From positions 868,001 through 932,000 of the forward strand of contig CANMEE010000002.1 of the NCBI GenBank assembly GCA_947496865.1: 64,000 bases of DNA, given 5' to 3'. The position numbers and the translations under genes were made by a program. Below are positions 52,341-62,644 of the stretch, piece by piece; the first letter of the stretch is position 1; every line of letters starts with the position of its first letter. The notes under the pieces were generated by a model. The model was not told the origin of the DNA. It did no database searches and saw nothing but the letters and a program-made list of their open reading frames with translations. Origin of the DNA: an uncultured Sphingomonadaceae bacterium (GTDB lineage Bacteria > Pseudomonadota > Alphaproteobacteria > Sphingomonadales > Sphingomonadaceae).

Positions 52341-53567
52341 ATGTTCGCGCTTTATGCGATGATGCTTATCCTCGGCTGGCAAGCCTATAATCTGGCCCGC
52401 GAAGACATGGGGGTTGGCGCGTCGGCTGGCATTTTGGGCTTACTGGGTCTGCTGCAGTTTGTCCCGCTATTCATTTTGACTCCCTTGGTGGGGTGGGTAG
52501 CGGATAATCTTGACCGACGCTGGATCGCTCGCGTTGTTTTGGGTGCACAGGCTGCGATTGCTTTGGTGTTAGGGCTGTTAACGGTCAGTGGTAACATAAG
52601 CCTTTGGGCCATTTATATTATTTCAGTCCTATTGGGGGTTTGCCGAGCATTTTTGGGGCCAGCGATCACTTCACTCGCGCCTAATCTGGTTCCCAAAGAA
52701 TCTCTTCCCCGCGCCATTGCTCTATCAACCATAGCCTGGCAGGTCGGGGTTATCGCAGGGCCCGGGATGGCAGGCCCATTATATAAAATTGCGCCAGCCC
52801 TGCCCTATTTTGTCTGCGCCGCCTTATATACATTGGCGATGCTGTCGATCTTCATGATCGGCCCCGTAGCTCGCAGTGCGATTGACCGCACCAAAGGCCC
52901 GTTGCGGCAAGTAATGGACGGTATGTCCTATGTCTGGACCAACAAACTTGTGCTCGGATCGATAACGCTCGACCTGCTCGTGATGTTCTTAGCCGGAGCC
53001 ACCGCCATGATCCCGGTCTTTGCCAAAGATATATTGGGCGCTGGCGAAATTGGCCTTTCATTGCTGGCTGCATCGCCGGCCGTTGGCGCGGTGATTGTCG
53101 CCGGTATATTTTCCTTTGCACCGCTGTCGCGCAATGTGGGCAATATGATGCTCATTGCGATGGCGGTATTCGGAGTAGGGACAATCGGTTTTGGGCTCAG
53201 CACATCTCTCCCCCTGTCGATGGCCTGCCTGGCCCTATGCGGCGCAGCTGATATGTTCGGGGTTTATGTGCGCAGCTCACTGATCCAGTTACACACGCCC
53301 GATGATCGACGCGGGCGAGTCAATGCGGTCAGCCAAATGACCATCAGTGCATCTAACGAGTTAGGTGATGCCCTCTCAGGGGGATTAGCCGTACTATTCG
53401 GCCCTATTGCAGCCATTGTCGCGGGCGGTGCTGGTGCTATAGTAGTCACAGGGGTTTGGTCGCGGTTGTTTCCTCAACTGGGAGCCGCCAAGACTTTTGA
53501 TCAGCCGCCAGATTTGGAAGCGGATAGAAAAATGGAAGACAAATCAAACACTAGTGCTAAAGATTGA
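52341..53567 (+). CDS. MFS transporter (EntS-like); annotated start probably too short
   Basis: 408 aa multi-TM; 'GWQAYNLAREDMGVGASAGILGLLGLLQFVPLFILTPLVGWVADNLDRRWIARV'. Confidence 0.87.
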   Translation: MFALYAMMLILGWQAYNLAREDMGVGASAGILGLLGLLQFVPLFILTPLVGWVADNLDRRWIARVVLGAQAAIALVLGLLTVSGNISLWAIYIISVLLGVCRAFLGPAITSLAPNLVPKESLPRAIALSTIAWQVGVIAGPGMAGPLYKIAPALPYFVCAALYTLAMLSIFMIGPVARSAIDRTKGPLRQVMDGMSYVWTNKLVLGSITLDLLVMFLAGATAMIPVFAKDILGAGEIGLSLLAASPAVGAVIVAGIFSFAPLSRNVGNMMLIAMAVFGVGTIGFGLSTSLPLSMACLALCGAADMFGVYVRSSLIQLHTPDDRRGRVNAVSQMTISASNELGDALSGGLAVLFGPIAAIVAGGAGAIVVTGVWSRLFPQLGAAKTFDQPPDLEADRKMEDKSNTSAKD

Positions 53568-53586
53568 AATCTAGGAGAACAGAGCA

Positions 53587-54507
53587 ATGATCGCCGATAC
53601 CATTCTCGATACGATTGGGAATACGCCCCATATCAAGATGCAGCGCCTTTTTGGCGATGCGAACGTCTGGATAAAGTCAGAGCGCTCCAATCCCGGCGGA
53701 TCGATCAAAGACCGGATCGCGTTAGCGATGATTGAGGATGCCGAGAGATCTGGCGCACTGAAACCCGGCGGCACGATTATCGAACCAACATCGGGTAATA
53801 CCGGCGTTGGACTAGCGATGGTCGCAGCGGTCAAAGGTTACAAACTCGTTCTGGTTATGCCGGAATCGATGTCGCTGGAACGCCGCCGCTTGATGCTCGC
53901 TTACGGAGCGAGCTTCGCTCTCAGCCCCAAAGAAAAAGGCATGAAGGGCGCGATTGAACGCGCGCAAGAGTTGATCGATTCAACGCCCGGCGCATGGATG
54001 CCACAACAATTTGAAAATCCAGCCAATTTTGAAGTCCACAAACGGACGACAGCACAAGAGATATTGACTGACTTTAAAGACAATCCGCTCGACGCGATTA
54101 TCACCGGCGTCGGTACAGGCGGCCATATTACCGGCGTTGCCGAAGTGTTGAAACAGGAATGGAGCGGTTTGAAAGTTTATGCGGTGGAGCCCGCGGGATC
54201 GCCAGTCATTAGCGGCGGTCAACCGGGACCTCATCCAATTCAGGGCATTGGCGCTGGCTTTATTCCGGGCAATCTGCATACGCAAAGCATTGACGGTGCG
54301 ATCCAAGTAGAACCAGCTGATGCGAAAGCAATGGCGCTGCGTGCCGCAAAAGAGGAAGGCATGTTGATCGGCATAAGCTCCGGTGCAACCATGGCCGCGA
54401 TTGCTCAGAAGCTTCCCGAGCTTGGCGATAGCGCCAAAATACTTGGCTTTAATTACGACACTGGTGAGCGCTATCTTTCAGTCCCTGAGTTTCTACCTGA
54501 AGAATGA
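53587..54507 (+). CDS. cysK: Cysteine synthase A
   Basis: '[42 protein letters not shown]', '[16 protein letters not shown]', '[16 protein letters not shown]'. Confidence 0.95.
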   Translation: MIADTILDTIGNTPHIKMQRLFGDANVWIKSERSNPGGSIKDRIALAMIEDAERSGALKPGGTIIEPTSGNTGVGLAMVAAVKGYKLVLVMPESMSLERRRLMLAYGASFALSPKEKGMKGAIERAQELIDSTPGAWMPQQFENPANFEVHKRTTAQEILTDFKDNPLDAIITGVGTGGHITGVAEVLKQEWSGLKVYAVEPAGSPVISGGQPGPHPIQGIGAGFIPGNLHTQSIDGAIQVEPADAKAMALRAAKEEGMLIGISSGATMAAIAQKLPELGDSAKILGFNYDTGERYLSVPEFLPEE

Positions 54508-55217
54508 GCTCCATCGAAGTCAACACCTTCACCTATCAACACGGTGATCTGGAACTCGCGGGTTATATGGCTCAGCCAAGCCGCTATCCGCGCGCAGGTA
54601 TATTGATCGTTCCGACCATTGCCGGTCCAAACAAGATCATGTTCGACCGTGCGCGATGGCTGGCTTCCATTGGTTATTCCGCGATGGTTTGTGACCTTTA
54701 CGGACAGGGTGAAATTACCGATCACCGGATGGCCTCATCCATGGCGAATGCGCTAAGAGCGGATCCGGAAAATTATCGCGAGCGTTTTCGCTGCGCGCTA
54801 GATGAACTGCGTAAACGATCAAAGCTCGCTAATCACCGGATTGCAGCCATCGGTTATTGCATGGGAGGCGAAATCGTTCTGGAAATGGCGCGTGGTGGCG
54901 AAGAATTAGCACTGGTCGTCAGTTTTCATGGCCTGTTGGCAACACCGCTTCCAGCTAAAAGAGGAGCGATCAAGGCCCGATTATTAGTCTGTCACGGCCG
55001 AGCGGATCCTTTAGTTCCACCAAAGCAAGTCCGTGCATTTCTGGAAGAAATGGATTTCGCCGGAGCAGATTGTCATATGCATACCTATACTGGCGTTGTG
55101 CACGGCTTTACCGATCCGGCAAGTGACGGTAAGCCGCTGGACGCAGTGGCCTATAACAAATCGGCTGACCTGCAAAGCAAAGCTGCGATGTTGAGCATGT
55201 TTGAAGAACTGTTCTGA
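54504..55217 (+). CDS. Dienelactone hydrolase family protein
   Basis: '[33 protein letters not shown]', 'VVHGFTDP'; ATGA overlap with cysK. Confidence 0.9.
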   Translation: MSSIEVNTFTYQHGDLELAGYMAQPSRYPRAGILIVPTIAGPNKIMFDRARWLASIGYSAMVCDLYGQGEITDHRMASSMANALRADPENYRERFRCALDELRKRSKLANHRIAAIGYCMGGEIVLEMARGGEELALVVSFHGLLATPLPAKRGAIKARLLVCHGRADPLVPPKQVRAFLEEMDFAGADCHMHTYTGVVHGFTDPASDGKPLDAVAYNKSADLQSKAAMLSMFEELF

Positions 55218-55227
55218 AAAGTAATGA

Positions 55228-55252
55228 GCCGGGCAAGATAAACTCACCCGGC
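55228..55252. terminator. Possible bidirectional stem-loop between convergent genes
   Basis: gccggg-caagataaactca-cccggc; 6-bp stem, 13-nt loop, no T-run. Confidence 0.35.
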
Positions 55253-55280
55253 GCATTTGCGACCCTATGACGCAGGGATT

Positions 55281-55559
55281 TTAGTCGGGTTTGCCATCAC
55301 CATCGTCATCCAGCAGATCAGGTTTGCCGTCGCCGTCTGTGTCCCAAGCATCTGGCTTACCATCGCCGCTGCGATCCCAGGCATCCATTGTGCCGTCGCC
55401 ATCAGTATCGATAGTTGGGGCCGGAATTTCCGATTCCATCGGTTCCTCTTGGGTATCCTGAGCAGCGATTGCGCCGGTGGCCATTGAAACACCAACGCCA
55501 ACCGTTACCAGATAGGGAGTCATCCTCCGCTTCGGCCTTATAGTTTGTTTGGAATGCAT
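55281..55559 (-). CDS. Small secreted protein with DxDGDG (thrombospondin type-3-like) repeats
   Basis: Signal-peptide-like N-terminus followed by DTDGDGTMDAWDRSGDGKPDAWDTDGDGKPDLLDDDGDGKPD*. Confidence 0.78.
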   Translation of the reverse strand: MHSKQTIRPKRRMTPYLVTVGVGVSMATGAIAAQDTQEEPMESEIPAPTIDTDGDGTMDAWDRSGDGKPDAWDTDGDGKPDLLDDDGDGKPD

Positions 55560-55725
55560 TGCATCTACTCCTAATGCAGATCATTCCCCTGTCATGCACA
55601 GCCATGTGCCGCCGCCGCCCACAAAACAAGTAGGCAGCGGCTAGACGTTACAAAAACAAGACTTTTCGGCGGTTTTCGATGGTTACCGTATATCAGGCAC
55701 CCTCTGCCGCGTGCGGAAAACTGGC

Positions 55726-57528
55726 TTAGGCGACCGCAAACATGTCTGGCTCTAGGGCCATGATCGCTTCGCTTCCGCCTTCTATTTTGCGGCGCAGTGA
55801 TCCGGCATCCGGGAAAAAGCGCTCGGAGAAATATTGCGCGGTGACCAGTTTGGTCTCGTAAAATTTTGCGTTTTCTTCGCCAGCGGTCAACGCTTCCGAA
55901 GCCGCTTTTGCCATTCTCAGCCACATCAGGCCGAGAGCGACAATGCCCATGATATGCATATAGTGATGCGCACCGGCGCCAGCATTATTCGGATTGGCCA
56001 TCGCATTTTGCATGAACCACATCGTCGCTTTCTGCAGTTCGCCATTGGCCTTTTCGAGCCCCTCAGCAAAGCTTTTCAGCTTGTCATCGGCTTTAGCTTC
56101 TTCGACTTCCTTGGCAATCACAGCAAACAGCGCCTGTACACCGCGGCCACCATTTTGCGCAAGTTTCCGGCCAACCAAGTCCATTGCCTGAATGCCGTTG
56201 GTGCCTTCATAGATCATGGCGATCCGCGCATCGCGGACATATTGTTCCATGCCCCATTCGCCAATATAGCCGTGGCCACCATAGACTTGCTGCGCATTTG
56301 TCGCGACTTCATAGCCCTTGTCCGTACCATAGCCCTTGATGACCGGCGTCAAAAGCGACAGCAGATCATCCGCCATTTGGCGCTCTTCTTCGGTCTGCGC
56401 TTTGTGAATCAAGTCGGCCTGCAATGCGCCCCAAAGGCACAATGCCCGCATGCCTTCGGTAAAGGCTTTGCCATCAAGCAGCATCCGACGAACATCGGGA
56501 TGTACGAATAACGTGTCCGCAGATGCGTCCAGATCTTCCGGTCCGGTCAGCGCCCGGCCCTGACGGCGATCATTGGCATAGTGAACCGCATTTTGATAAG
56601 CGACTTCGGCAATGCCAAGGCCTTGCTGACCCACACCCAGTCGCGCAACATTCATCATGATGAACATAGCGGCCAAGCCTTTATTCTCTTCGCCAACCAG
56701 ATAACCGGTCGCGCCGTCATAGTTCATCACGCAAGTCGAGTTGCCATGAATACCCATTTTATGCTCGATAGAACCACAGGACACGGCGTTCTGCTCCCCT
56801 AGTGAACCGTCTTCGTTCACAATGAATTTGGGGACGATGAACAAGGAAATACCTTTGACGCTATCGGGTGCATCCGGCGTCTTCGCCAGCACCAGATGGA
56901 TGATATTGTCCGCCATATCATGCTCACCGGACGAGATGAAAATCTTGGTCCCGGTAATCGCATGCGACCCATCACTATTAGGCTCGGCCTTGGTTCTGAT
57001 CAGGCCCAGATCCGTACCGCAATGCGGTTCGGTCAGGTTCATGGTACCGGTCCATTCACCCGACAACATCTTGGGAACAAACTTGGCTTTCTGTTCTTCG
57101 CTGCCTTTGGCAAGAATGGATGAAATCGCTCCGTGCGTCAGCCCGGGGTACATGGCAAAGGCCATATTGCCGCTCGCCATATATTCTTCAAAAGCCATGG
57201 AAACGATGTGCGGCAGGCCTTGGCCGCCAAATTCTTCCGGTCCGGACAAAGTGCCCCAACCCGCTTCGCGATATTGTTTATAGGCCTCTTTGAAACCGGT
57301 TGGCGTGGTCACGCTGCCATCTTCGTGGCGTGTACAGCCTTCCAGATCACCGACCTGATTGAGCGGGAACAACACATTTTCAATGAACTTGCTTCCTTCA
57401 GTGAGGATGGCATCGATCATTTCCGGCGTCGCATTTTCGAAACCGGGCAAATTGGAAAAACGCTCAACGTTCAAAACATTATTGATAATGAACTGGGTGT
57501 CCCGAACGGGTGCTTGATAATTTGGCAT
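55726..57528 (-). CDS. Acyl-CoA dehydrogenase
   Basis: '[21 protein letters not shown]', '[26 protein letters not shown]', '[43 protein letters not shown]'. Confidence 0.95.
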   Translation of the reverse strand: MPNYQAPVRDTQFIINNVLNVERFSNLPGFENATPEMIDAILTEGSKFIENVLFPLNQVGDLEGCTRHEDGSVTTPTGFKEAYKQYREAGWGTLSGPEEFGGQGLPHIVSMAFEEYMASGNMAFAMYPGLTHGAISSILAKGSEEQKAKFVPKMLSGEWTGTMNLTEPHCGTDLGLIRTKAEPNSDGSHAITGTKIFISSGEHDMADNIIHLVLAKTPDAPDSVKGISLFIVPKFIVNEDGSLGEQNAVSCGSIEHKMGIHGNSTCVMNYDGATGYLVGEENKGLAAMFIMMNVARLGVGQQGLGIAEVAYQNAVHYANDRRQGRALTGPEDLDASADTLFVHPDVRRMLLDGKAFTEGMRALCLWGALQADLIHKAQTEEERQMADDLLSLLTPVIKGYGTDKGYEVATNAQQVYGGHGYIGEWGMEQYVRDARIAMIYEGTNGIQAMDLVGRKLAQNGGRGVQALFAVIAKEVEEAKADDKLKSFAEGLEKANGELQKATMWFMQNAMANPNNAGAGAHHYMHIMGIVALGLMWLRMAKAASEALTAGEENAKFYETKLVTAQYFSERFFPDAGSLRRKIEGGSEAIMALEPDMFAVA

Positions 57529-57584
57529 TATCTAAAACTTTCTTTTAACTTAGGTGCGGCCAGAAAATACTGGCAAGTTATCCT

Positions 57585-58022
57585 CTAATTTTGTTGCGCT
57601 TTGGCGTCTGTTACAGCGTCCTGCACAATCTTGATAAATTCCGTCAGCTCTTTGATCGAGCTATCGATGTCGCTGCGCTGCTGTTTGAGAAGGTCTACCT
57701 TCTCTTGGCATCTGTCGAGCGTCACTTCCATTTGTGTGATACGCCCGTCACCCAGATCATAGAGATCGATCATTTCGCGAATCTCCGTCAGGCTGAACCC
57801 GACATTTTTCGCACGCATGATCCATGCAAGGCGCGCGCGATCCCGTTTCGTGTAGATACGCGATAGCCCCTTGCGATGTGGTGCGATAAGGCCTTCGTCT
57901 TCGTAAAAACGAAGCGCACGAGCCGTGACACCAAATTCCTCAGATAGATCGGAAATCGTAAAGGTTTCGCGATTTTTGAGGTCAGGTGTATCAATCTCGG
58001 CATGATTGAGCGGTTTTGACAT
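57585..58022 (-). CDS. MerR family transcriptional regulator (LiuR-type)
   Basis: ATG at 58022 in ORF 57585..58127; 'FTISDLSEEFGVTARALRFYEDEGLIAPHRKGLSRIYTKRDRARLAWIMRAKNVGFSLTEIREMIDLY'. Confidence 0.9.
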   Translation of the reverse strand: MSKPLNHAEIDTPDLKNRETFTISDLSEEFGVTARALRFYEDEGLIAPHRKGLSRIYTKRDRARLAWIMRAKNVGFSLTEIREMIDLYDLGDGRITQMEVTLDRCQEKVDLLKQQRSDIDSSIKELTEFIKIVQDAVTDAKAQQN

Positions 58023-58036
58023 GTTCTCTGTATAGC

Positions 58037-58050
58037 TTACGCTAACGTAA
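58037..58050. promoter_or_regulatory. Candidate MerR/LiuR-type operator TTACGCTAACGTAA
   Basis: Inverted half-sites TTACG/CGTAA, 15 nt upstream of the MerR start codon. Confidence 0.55.
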
Positions 58051-58059
58051 ACGTCAATA

Positions 58060-58611
58060 CTATCCGCCCGGACACAGATTCTCGATTTCACGGCCACGCG
58101 TGGACCGCGCCACCGCGTCCCCTTCACCGACCAAATAGAAGATCACACCATTAAGACCCGCCCGCGGCGTACAATAGCTGGCACAGGATTCTGGCAATTC
58201 CCCGGGAAGTTGCAACGCAACGCCGTCAAAGCTCGCCGTAAAACTGCAACGCTGTTCGCTATCCAATGTAATCTCAATCTTCTCACCATTGCGCTCAGCA
58301 GCCCCCAGCCCTTCGCATTTGCTATCAGGACCGAATACAGCCAGCAGACCAACTTGATAGCCGCGCTCATCATTGCCCACCGCGCAAAACCGGTCTTCAC
58401 CGAGATCGCTTTGCCTTTCAAAGGCACCGGATAGGCTGACATTGCGGACATCGGGGATGACCCCGGCGTCGATCGCGGCCTGTTCGAGCGTTGATATTTT
58501 TTTGGACGCAGCCTTATCGGGCTGGTCCGAATCCGTACTGATCTGATCGCAAGCTGCCAGCAAAAACGCAGAAAGCGAAAATCCAGCGAGTAAAGCAAGG
58601 TCCCGCTTCAT
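58060..58611 (-). CDS. Hypothetical lipoprotein
   Basis: ATG at 58611 in ORF 58060..58707; '[25 protein letters not shown]' lipobox; ATGA overlap with hisI stop. Confidence 0.8.
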   Translation of the reverse strand: MKRDLALLAGFSLSAFLLAACDQISTDSDQPDKAASKKISTLEQAAIDAGVIPDVRNVSLSGAFERQSDLGEDRFCAVGNDERGYQVGLLAVFGPDSKCEGLGAAERNGEKIEITLDSEQRCSFTASFDGVALQLPGELPESCASYCTPRAGLNGVIFYLVGEGDAVARSTRGREIENLCPGG

Positions 58612-58982
58612 TCCACGGTCTCGAGCCGGCCATTGTCGACAATACGATAAAAGCAACTCGTAGCGCCGGTATGACATGTCGGGCCAGCGGGCTTTGCCTT
58701 TATCCACAAGGCGTCTTGATCACAATCAATCCGCATCTCGACGACCTTCAGAATATTGCCGGACGTTTCGCCTTTTTTCCAAAGGGCTTGGCGGCTTCGC
58801 GAATAGAAATGAGCGATACCCGTTACCTGTGTCAGATCGAGCGCCTCTGCGTCCATAAACGCTACCATCAGAATATCGCCTGACGAATCATCTGTGACCA
58901 CTGCGGTCATCAATCCGTTCGAATCATATTTGGGATTAAGCTCTAATCCAGACTCGCGGTCCGTGTTTTTACTATTTGTCAT
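58608..58982 (-). CDS. hisI: Phosphoribosyl-AMP cyclohydrolase
   Basis: '[76 protein letters not shown]'. Confidence 0.96.
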   Translation of the reverse strand: MTNSKNTDRESGLELNPKYDSNGLMTAVVTDDSSGDILMVAFMDAEALDLTQVTGIAHFYSRSRQALWKKGETSGNILKVVEMRIDCDQDALWIKAKPAGPTCHTGATSCFYRIVDNGRLETVE

Positions 58983-59180
58983 GCCTTTAAATTAGGGCTC
59001 CTGCGTGCGCCGTGCAACGCAAAACCGGCCTTTCTGCAAATGAGACGGTTGGGCGGGGACAAATATGATATTTTTATGACCAAGGGGGAAGACAAACCGA
59101 GGAATCAAATCTATATCCCTGCCAACTCCTGACTAGCGCTGCGGCGGCGCTTACACGAAGGGCAGCAAACAAGGTGCGAT

Positions 59181-60674
59181 ATGCTTACAACCCACCCGTT
59201 TGACGATGACAAGCTACGAGAGGAATGCGGTGTTTTTGGCGTCGCTGGTATAGAGGACGCTGCTGCGATGGTCGCGCTCGGGCTTCATGCCCTGCAACAT
59301 CGCGGACAGGAAGCGGCAGGAATCACTTGCCGCAACGGCCGTGAATTTTACAGCCACCGTGCTCTCGGACCGGTTGCAGGCAATTTCGATAGCGTCGAAG
59401 TCATGGACAAGCTGCAAGGCGATTATGCCTGCGGGCATGTCCGCTATTCGACCACCGGGGCCGGAACATTGAGAAACATTCAACCGCTAGAAGCCGACCT
59501 CGCTTCTGGCGGTTTTGCTATTGCCCATAATGGCAATATATCCAATGCTCTCAAGCTTCGCCACGAGCTGGTACAAAATGGATCCATCTTCCAGTCCACC
59601 AGCGATACCGAAGTCATCATCCATTTGCTTGCGACATCGAAATATCGCACGCTTCTCGACAAGTTTATTGACGCTCTTCGCAAAGTGGAAGGCGCCTATT
59701 CGTTGATCTGCATGACGCCGGATGGGATGATCGCCTGTCGTGATCCGCTTGGCATCAGGCCTTTGGTCATTGGCAAGATCGGCGATGCTTATGTCTTCGC
59801 GTCAGAAACCGTTGCCCTTGATCTGGTGGGCGCAGAATATGTGCGCAGCGTCGACGCTGGAGAGCTGATCGTTGTATCCAATGGTGAAATGCGCTCGCAT
59901 CGCCCCTTTGGACAAACCAGCGCGCGTCCCTGTATTTTTGAGCATGTCTATTTTTCACGGCCGGATTCCATCGTCGATGGATCATCTGTCTACAGTGTCC
60001 GGAAAGAAATCGGCGCGCAGCTTGCCATCGAAAATCCGGTGGACGCAGATTATGTCATACCCGTCCCGGATAGCGGAACACCCGCAGCCATTGGCTATGC
60101 CGAACAATCTGGTATTCCCTTTGAGCTCGGCATTATCCGTTCCCACTATGTCGGCCGGACCTTCATTCAACCGGGCGACGGGGTTCGCCATCTCGGCGTG
60201 AAGCTGAAACATAATGCCAACCGGCCACTGGTGAACGGCAAGAAAATCGTGCTGATCGACGACAGTATTGTGCGCGGAACAACCAGTCTGAAAATTGTCC
60301 AGATGATGCGGGAAGCCGGTGCGGCCGAAGTGCATATGCGGATCGCTAGCCCGCCAACCATGCACAGCTGTTTCTATGGCGTGAACACACCAAGGCGTGA
60401 GAAACTGCTCGCAGCGATGAAGTCTGTCGAGCAAATGTGCGAATATATTCAAGCCGACAGCCTGTCTTTCATCTCAATCGACGGTCTCTACCGCGCGGTT
60501 GGCGAAGAAACCCGTGAGGAAGCGCAACCACAATATTGCGATGCTTGTTTCACCGGGGCCTATCCGACATCGCTAACCGATCAGGAAGGCGAGCAGCAGC
60601 CTGATCAACTCACGATGTTGAACGAGAAAGTCGCGGCCAAAGAAACACCGATTTTAGTCGAGCAAGTCGGCTAG
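59181..60674 (+). CDS. purF: Amidophosphoribosyltransferase
   Basis: 'REECGVFGVAGIEDAAAMVALGLHALQHRGQEAAGI', 'VLIDDSIVRGTTSLKIVQMMREAGA'. Confidence 0.97.
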   Translation: MLTTHPFDDDKLREECGVFGVAGIEDAAAMVALGLHALQHRGQEAAGITCRNGREFYSHRALGPVAGNFDSVEVMDKLQGDYACGHVRYSTTGAGTLRNIQPLEADLASGGFAIAHNGNISNALKLRHELVQNGSIFQSTSDTEVIIHLLATSKYRTLLDKFIDALRKVEGAYSLICMTPDGMIACRDPLGIRPLVIGKIGDAYVFASETVALDLVGAEYVRSVDAGELIVVSNGEMRSHRPFGQTSARPCIFEHVYFSRPDSIVDGSSVYSVRKEIGAQLAIENPVDADYVIPVPDSGTPAAIGYAEQSGIPFELGIIRSHYVGRTFIQPGDGVRHLGVKLKHNANRPLVNGKKIVLIDDSIVRGTTSLKIVQMMREAGAAEVHMRIASPPTMHSCFYGVNTPRREKLLAAMKSVEQMCEYIQADSLSFISIDGLYRAVGEETREEAQPQYCDACFTGAYPTSLTDQEGEQQPDQLTMLNEKVAAKETPILVEQVG

Positions 60675-60700
60675 GTAACATATTTGCAGGTGGACTACCC

Positions 60701-61402
60701 ATGAGTTTTGAGAACCAACTGGCTTTAGTTACCGGTGCCAGCCGGGGTATTGGCGCAGCAACCGCGATTGCGCTCGCCGCAAAAGGCGCACATGTCATAT
60801 TGACCGCGCGCAATGCCAAAGACCTGGAAGAAGTCGAGGAAAAAATTCACGAAGCTGGCGGCAATGCGACCATCGCGCCGCTCGATCTGACTGATGGCGA
60901 CAGCATTGGCCGGCTCGCCCAAGCGATCTCCGGACGCTGGGAAGCGCTGGATATCATGGTGCTCAATGCAGCCATGCTGGGCACGCTAACGCCGGTTCCA
61001 GCGATTGACGGCAAAGAATTTAACAGCGTCTTGACGCTCAACCTGATCGCCCAACAGGCATTGATTGCCGGTTTTGATCCGATGATGCGCAAGAGCGACA
61101 ATGCTCGATTGCTGGCGATCACCAGCAGTGTCGGCCGTTCCCCTCGCCCATTTTGGGGCGCTTATGGCGCGTCCAAAGCGGCGCTCGAAACGCTGGTCAT
61201 CAGCTATGGCGAAGAGATGCGCAACCTTGGCAAATTACGCACCGCGATCATCAATCCGGGCCGCACGCGCACCGCGATGCGCGCCAATGCCTATCCCGGC
61301 GAAGATCCGCAATCCGTAAAACCGCCCGAGGTTGTCGCGGATCGAATGGTTGAAATTCTCGCCAGCGATTTCGAAACTGGCGAGAGCTTCGATATCAGTT
61401 AG
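60701..61402 (+). CDS. SDR family oxidoreductase
   Basis: 'LALVTGASRGIGAATAIALAAKGAHVILTARN', 'SSVGRSPRPFWGAYGASKAALETLV'. Confidence 0.93.
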   Translation: MSFENQLALVTGASRGIGAATAIALAAKGAHVILTARNAKDLEEVEEKIHEAGGNATIAPLDLTDGDSIGRLAQAISGRWEALDIMVLNAAMLGTLTPVPAIDGKEFNSVLTLNLIAQQALIAGFDPMMRKSDNARLLAITSSVGRSPRPFWGAYGASKAALETLVISYGEEMRNLGKLRTAIINPGRTRTAMRANAYPGEDPQSVKPPEVVADRMVEILASDFETGESFDIS

Positions 61403-62627
61403 CAGCAGCGGTTTCGGTCGTCTCTCCATTCTCTGAATCGAGATATGTTTTCACTGCGTTAAAAAAGGCGATCCGCTGGTCTTTCTGCGTATCAGGTGTA
61501 GCGCTCGGCCAATTACCATTACTCGCGATCACCAATTTGCGTGCGGGATCAATAAATATCCCCTGCCCGAAAATGCCCTGACCGGCGAAACTGCCATCAT
61601 CAAATGTCCACCATTGATAGCCATAACCGCGGCCCGGCACACCAATGTCCGCCTGCTTCGTGCCAGCCTTGGCAAACCAGCCATCCGGCACGATCGATTG
61701 CCCATCAATCATGCCGCCATTCATCGCAAACTGACCGAAGAGCGCGTAGTCTCTGACCGTGGCAGAGATACAGCAACCGCCAATTTCCTTGCCACCTTCA
61801 TTGAGCAGCCACTCGCCATCTTGCGACATGCCATAAGGCGCCCAGACTTTCTCGGAGAGATATTCAGAAATGGTTTTGCCGGTTGCCTTGGCGACCAGCA
61901 CGCCGATTAAATTGGTTTCACCCGTATTATATTGCCAGCGAGTGCCCGGCTCAGCTTCATTTTTCAGCGTCTTCATATAGACGATGATCGGGTCGACCCC
62001 GTCTACTGGCTTGGTGCTGTTAAACAATGCGACGTCGGATTTGGGATCAGCATAGTCCTCGTTCCATTGAACACCCGATGTCATGGTCAATAGTTGCTGT
62101 ACGGTAACACCATCATATCCACTACCGTCCAGCTCAGGGATGTAATCTGTCAGCGGATCATCAATAGACTTTATCAAACCGTCTTTAATCGCCGCGCCAA
62201 CCATGGTGGAGACCAATGATTTGGCAACCGAGAAAGACGTCCAGCGATCATCCTTTCCGAAATCCAAGCCATATTTTTCAAGCCGGACTTTGCCGTCCTG
62301 CAATATGACAATGCCAGCCGTGCGCTGGTCATCCATATATTGGTCGACCGAGAGCATTTTGCCATCCACCTCAAATTCGTTCGGAAGTGCGTCGCCTTGC
62401 TCCAGAACCTGTGCTTCCGCACCGGCAGCAATGGTATTGGACGGGACAAGCGTGTCCATCATCCGAAAGGCTTTATTGCGCTGATCATCTGTCCAGAACA
62501 GGATATTTTTATCTGTCGGCAGTCCAGCAGCATCCGCTGCGACTTCTTTTACCTTCTCACATCCCGGCAATGCCAAGCACAGGCCAACGCCTGTCATTGC
62601 CAGCGTCAATTTTTTACCTAAACCCAT
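61395..62627 (-). CDS. Class C beta-lactamase-like serine hydrolase lipoprotein
   Basis: ATG at 62627 in ORF 61395..62708; lipobox 'LCLALPGCEKV', 'SFSVAKSLVSTMVGAAI' (SxxK), 'YNTGETNLIGVLVAKATGKTISEYL'. Confidence 0.9.
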   Translation of the reverse strand: MGLGKKLTLAMTGVGLCLALPGCEKVKEVAADAAGLPTDKNILFWTDDQRNKAFRMMDTLVPSNTIAAGAEAQVLEQGDALPNEFEVDGKMLSVDQYMDDQRTAGIVILQDGKVRLEKYGLDFGKDDRWTSFSVAKSLVSTMVGAAIKDGLIKSIDDPLTDYIPELDGSGYDGVTVQQLLTMTSGVQWNEDYADPKSDVALFNSTKPVDGVDPIIVYMKTLKNEAEPGTRWQYNTGETNLIGVLVAKATGKTISEYLSEKVWAPYGMSQDGEWLLNEGGKEIGGCCISATVRDYALFGQFAMNGGMIDGQSIVPDGWFAKAGTKQADIGVPGRGYGYQWWTFDDGSFAGQGIFGQGIFIDPARKLVIASNGNWPSATPDTQKDQRIAFFNAVKTYLDSENGETTETAAAN

Positions 62628-62644
62628 GATCCACTCCTGCTTTA

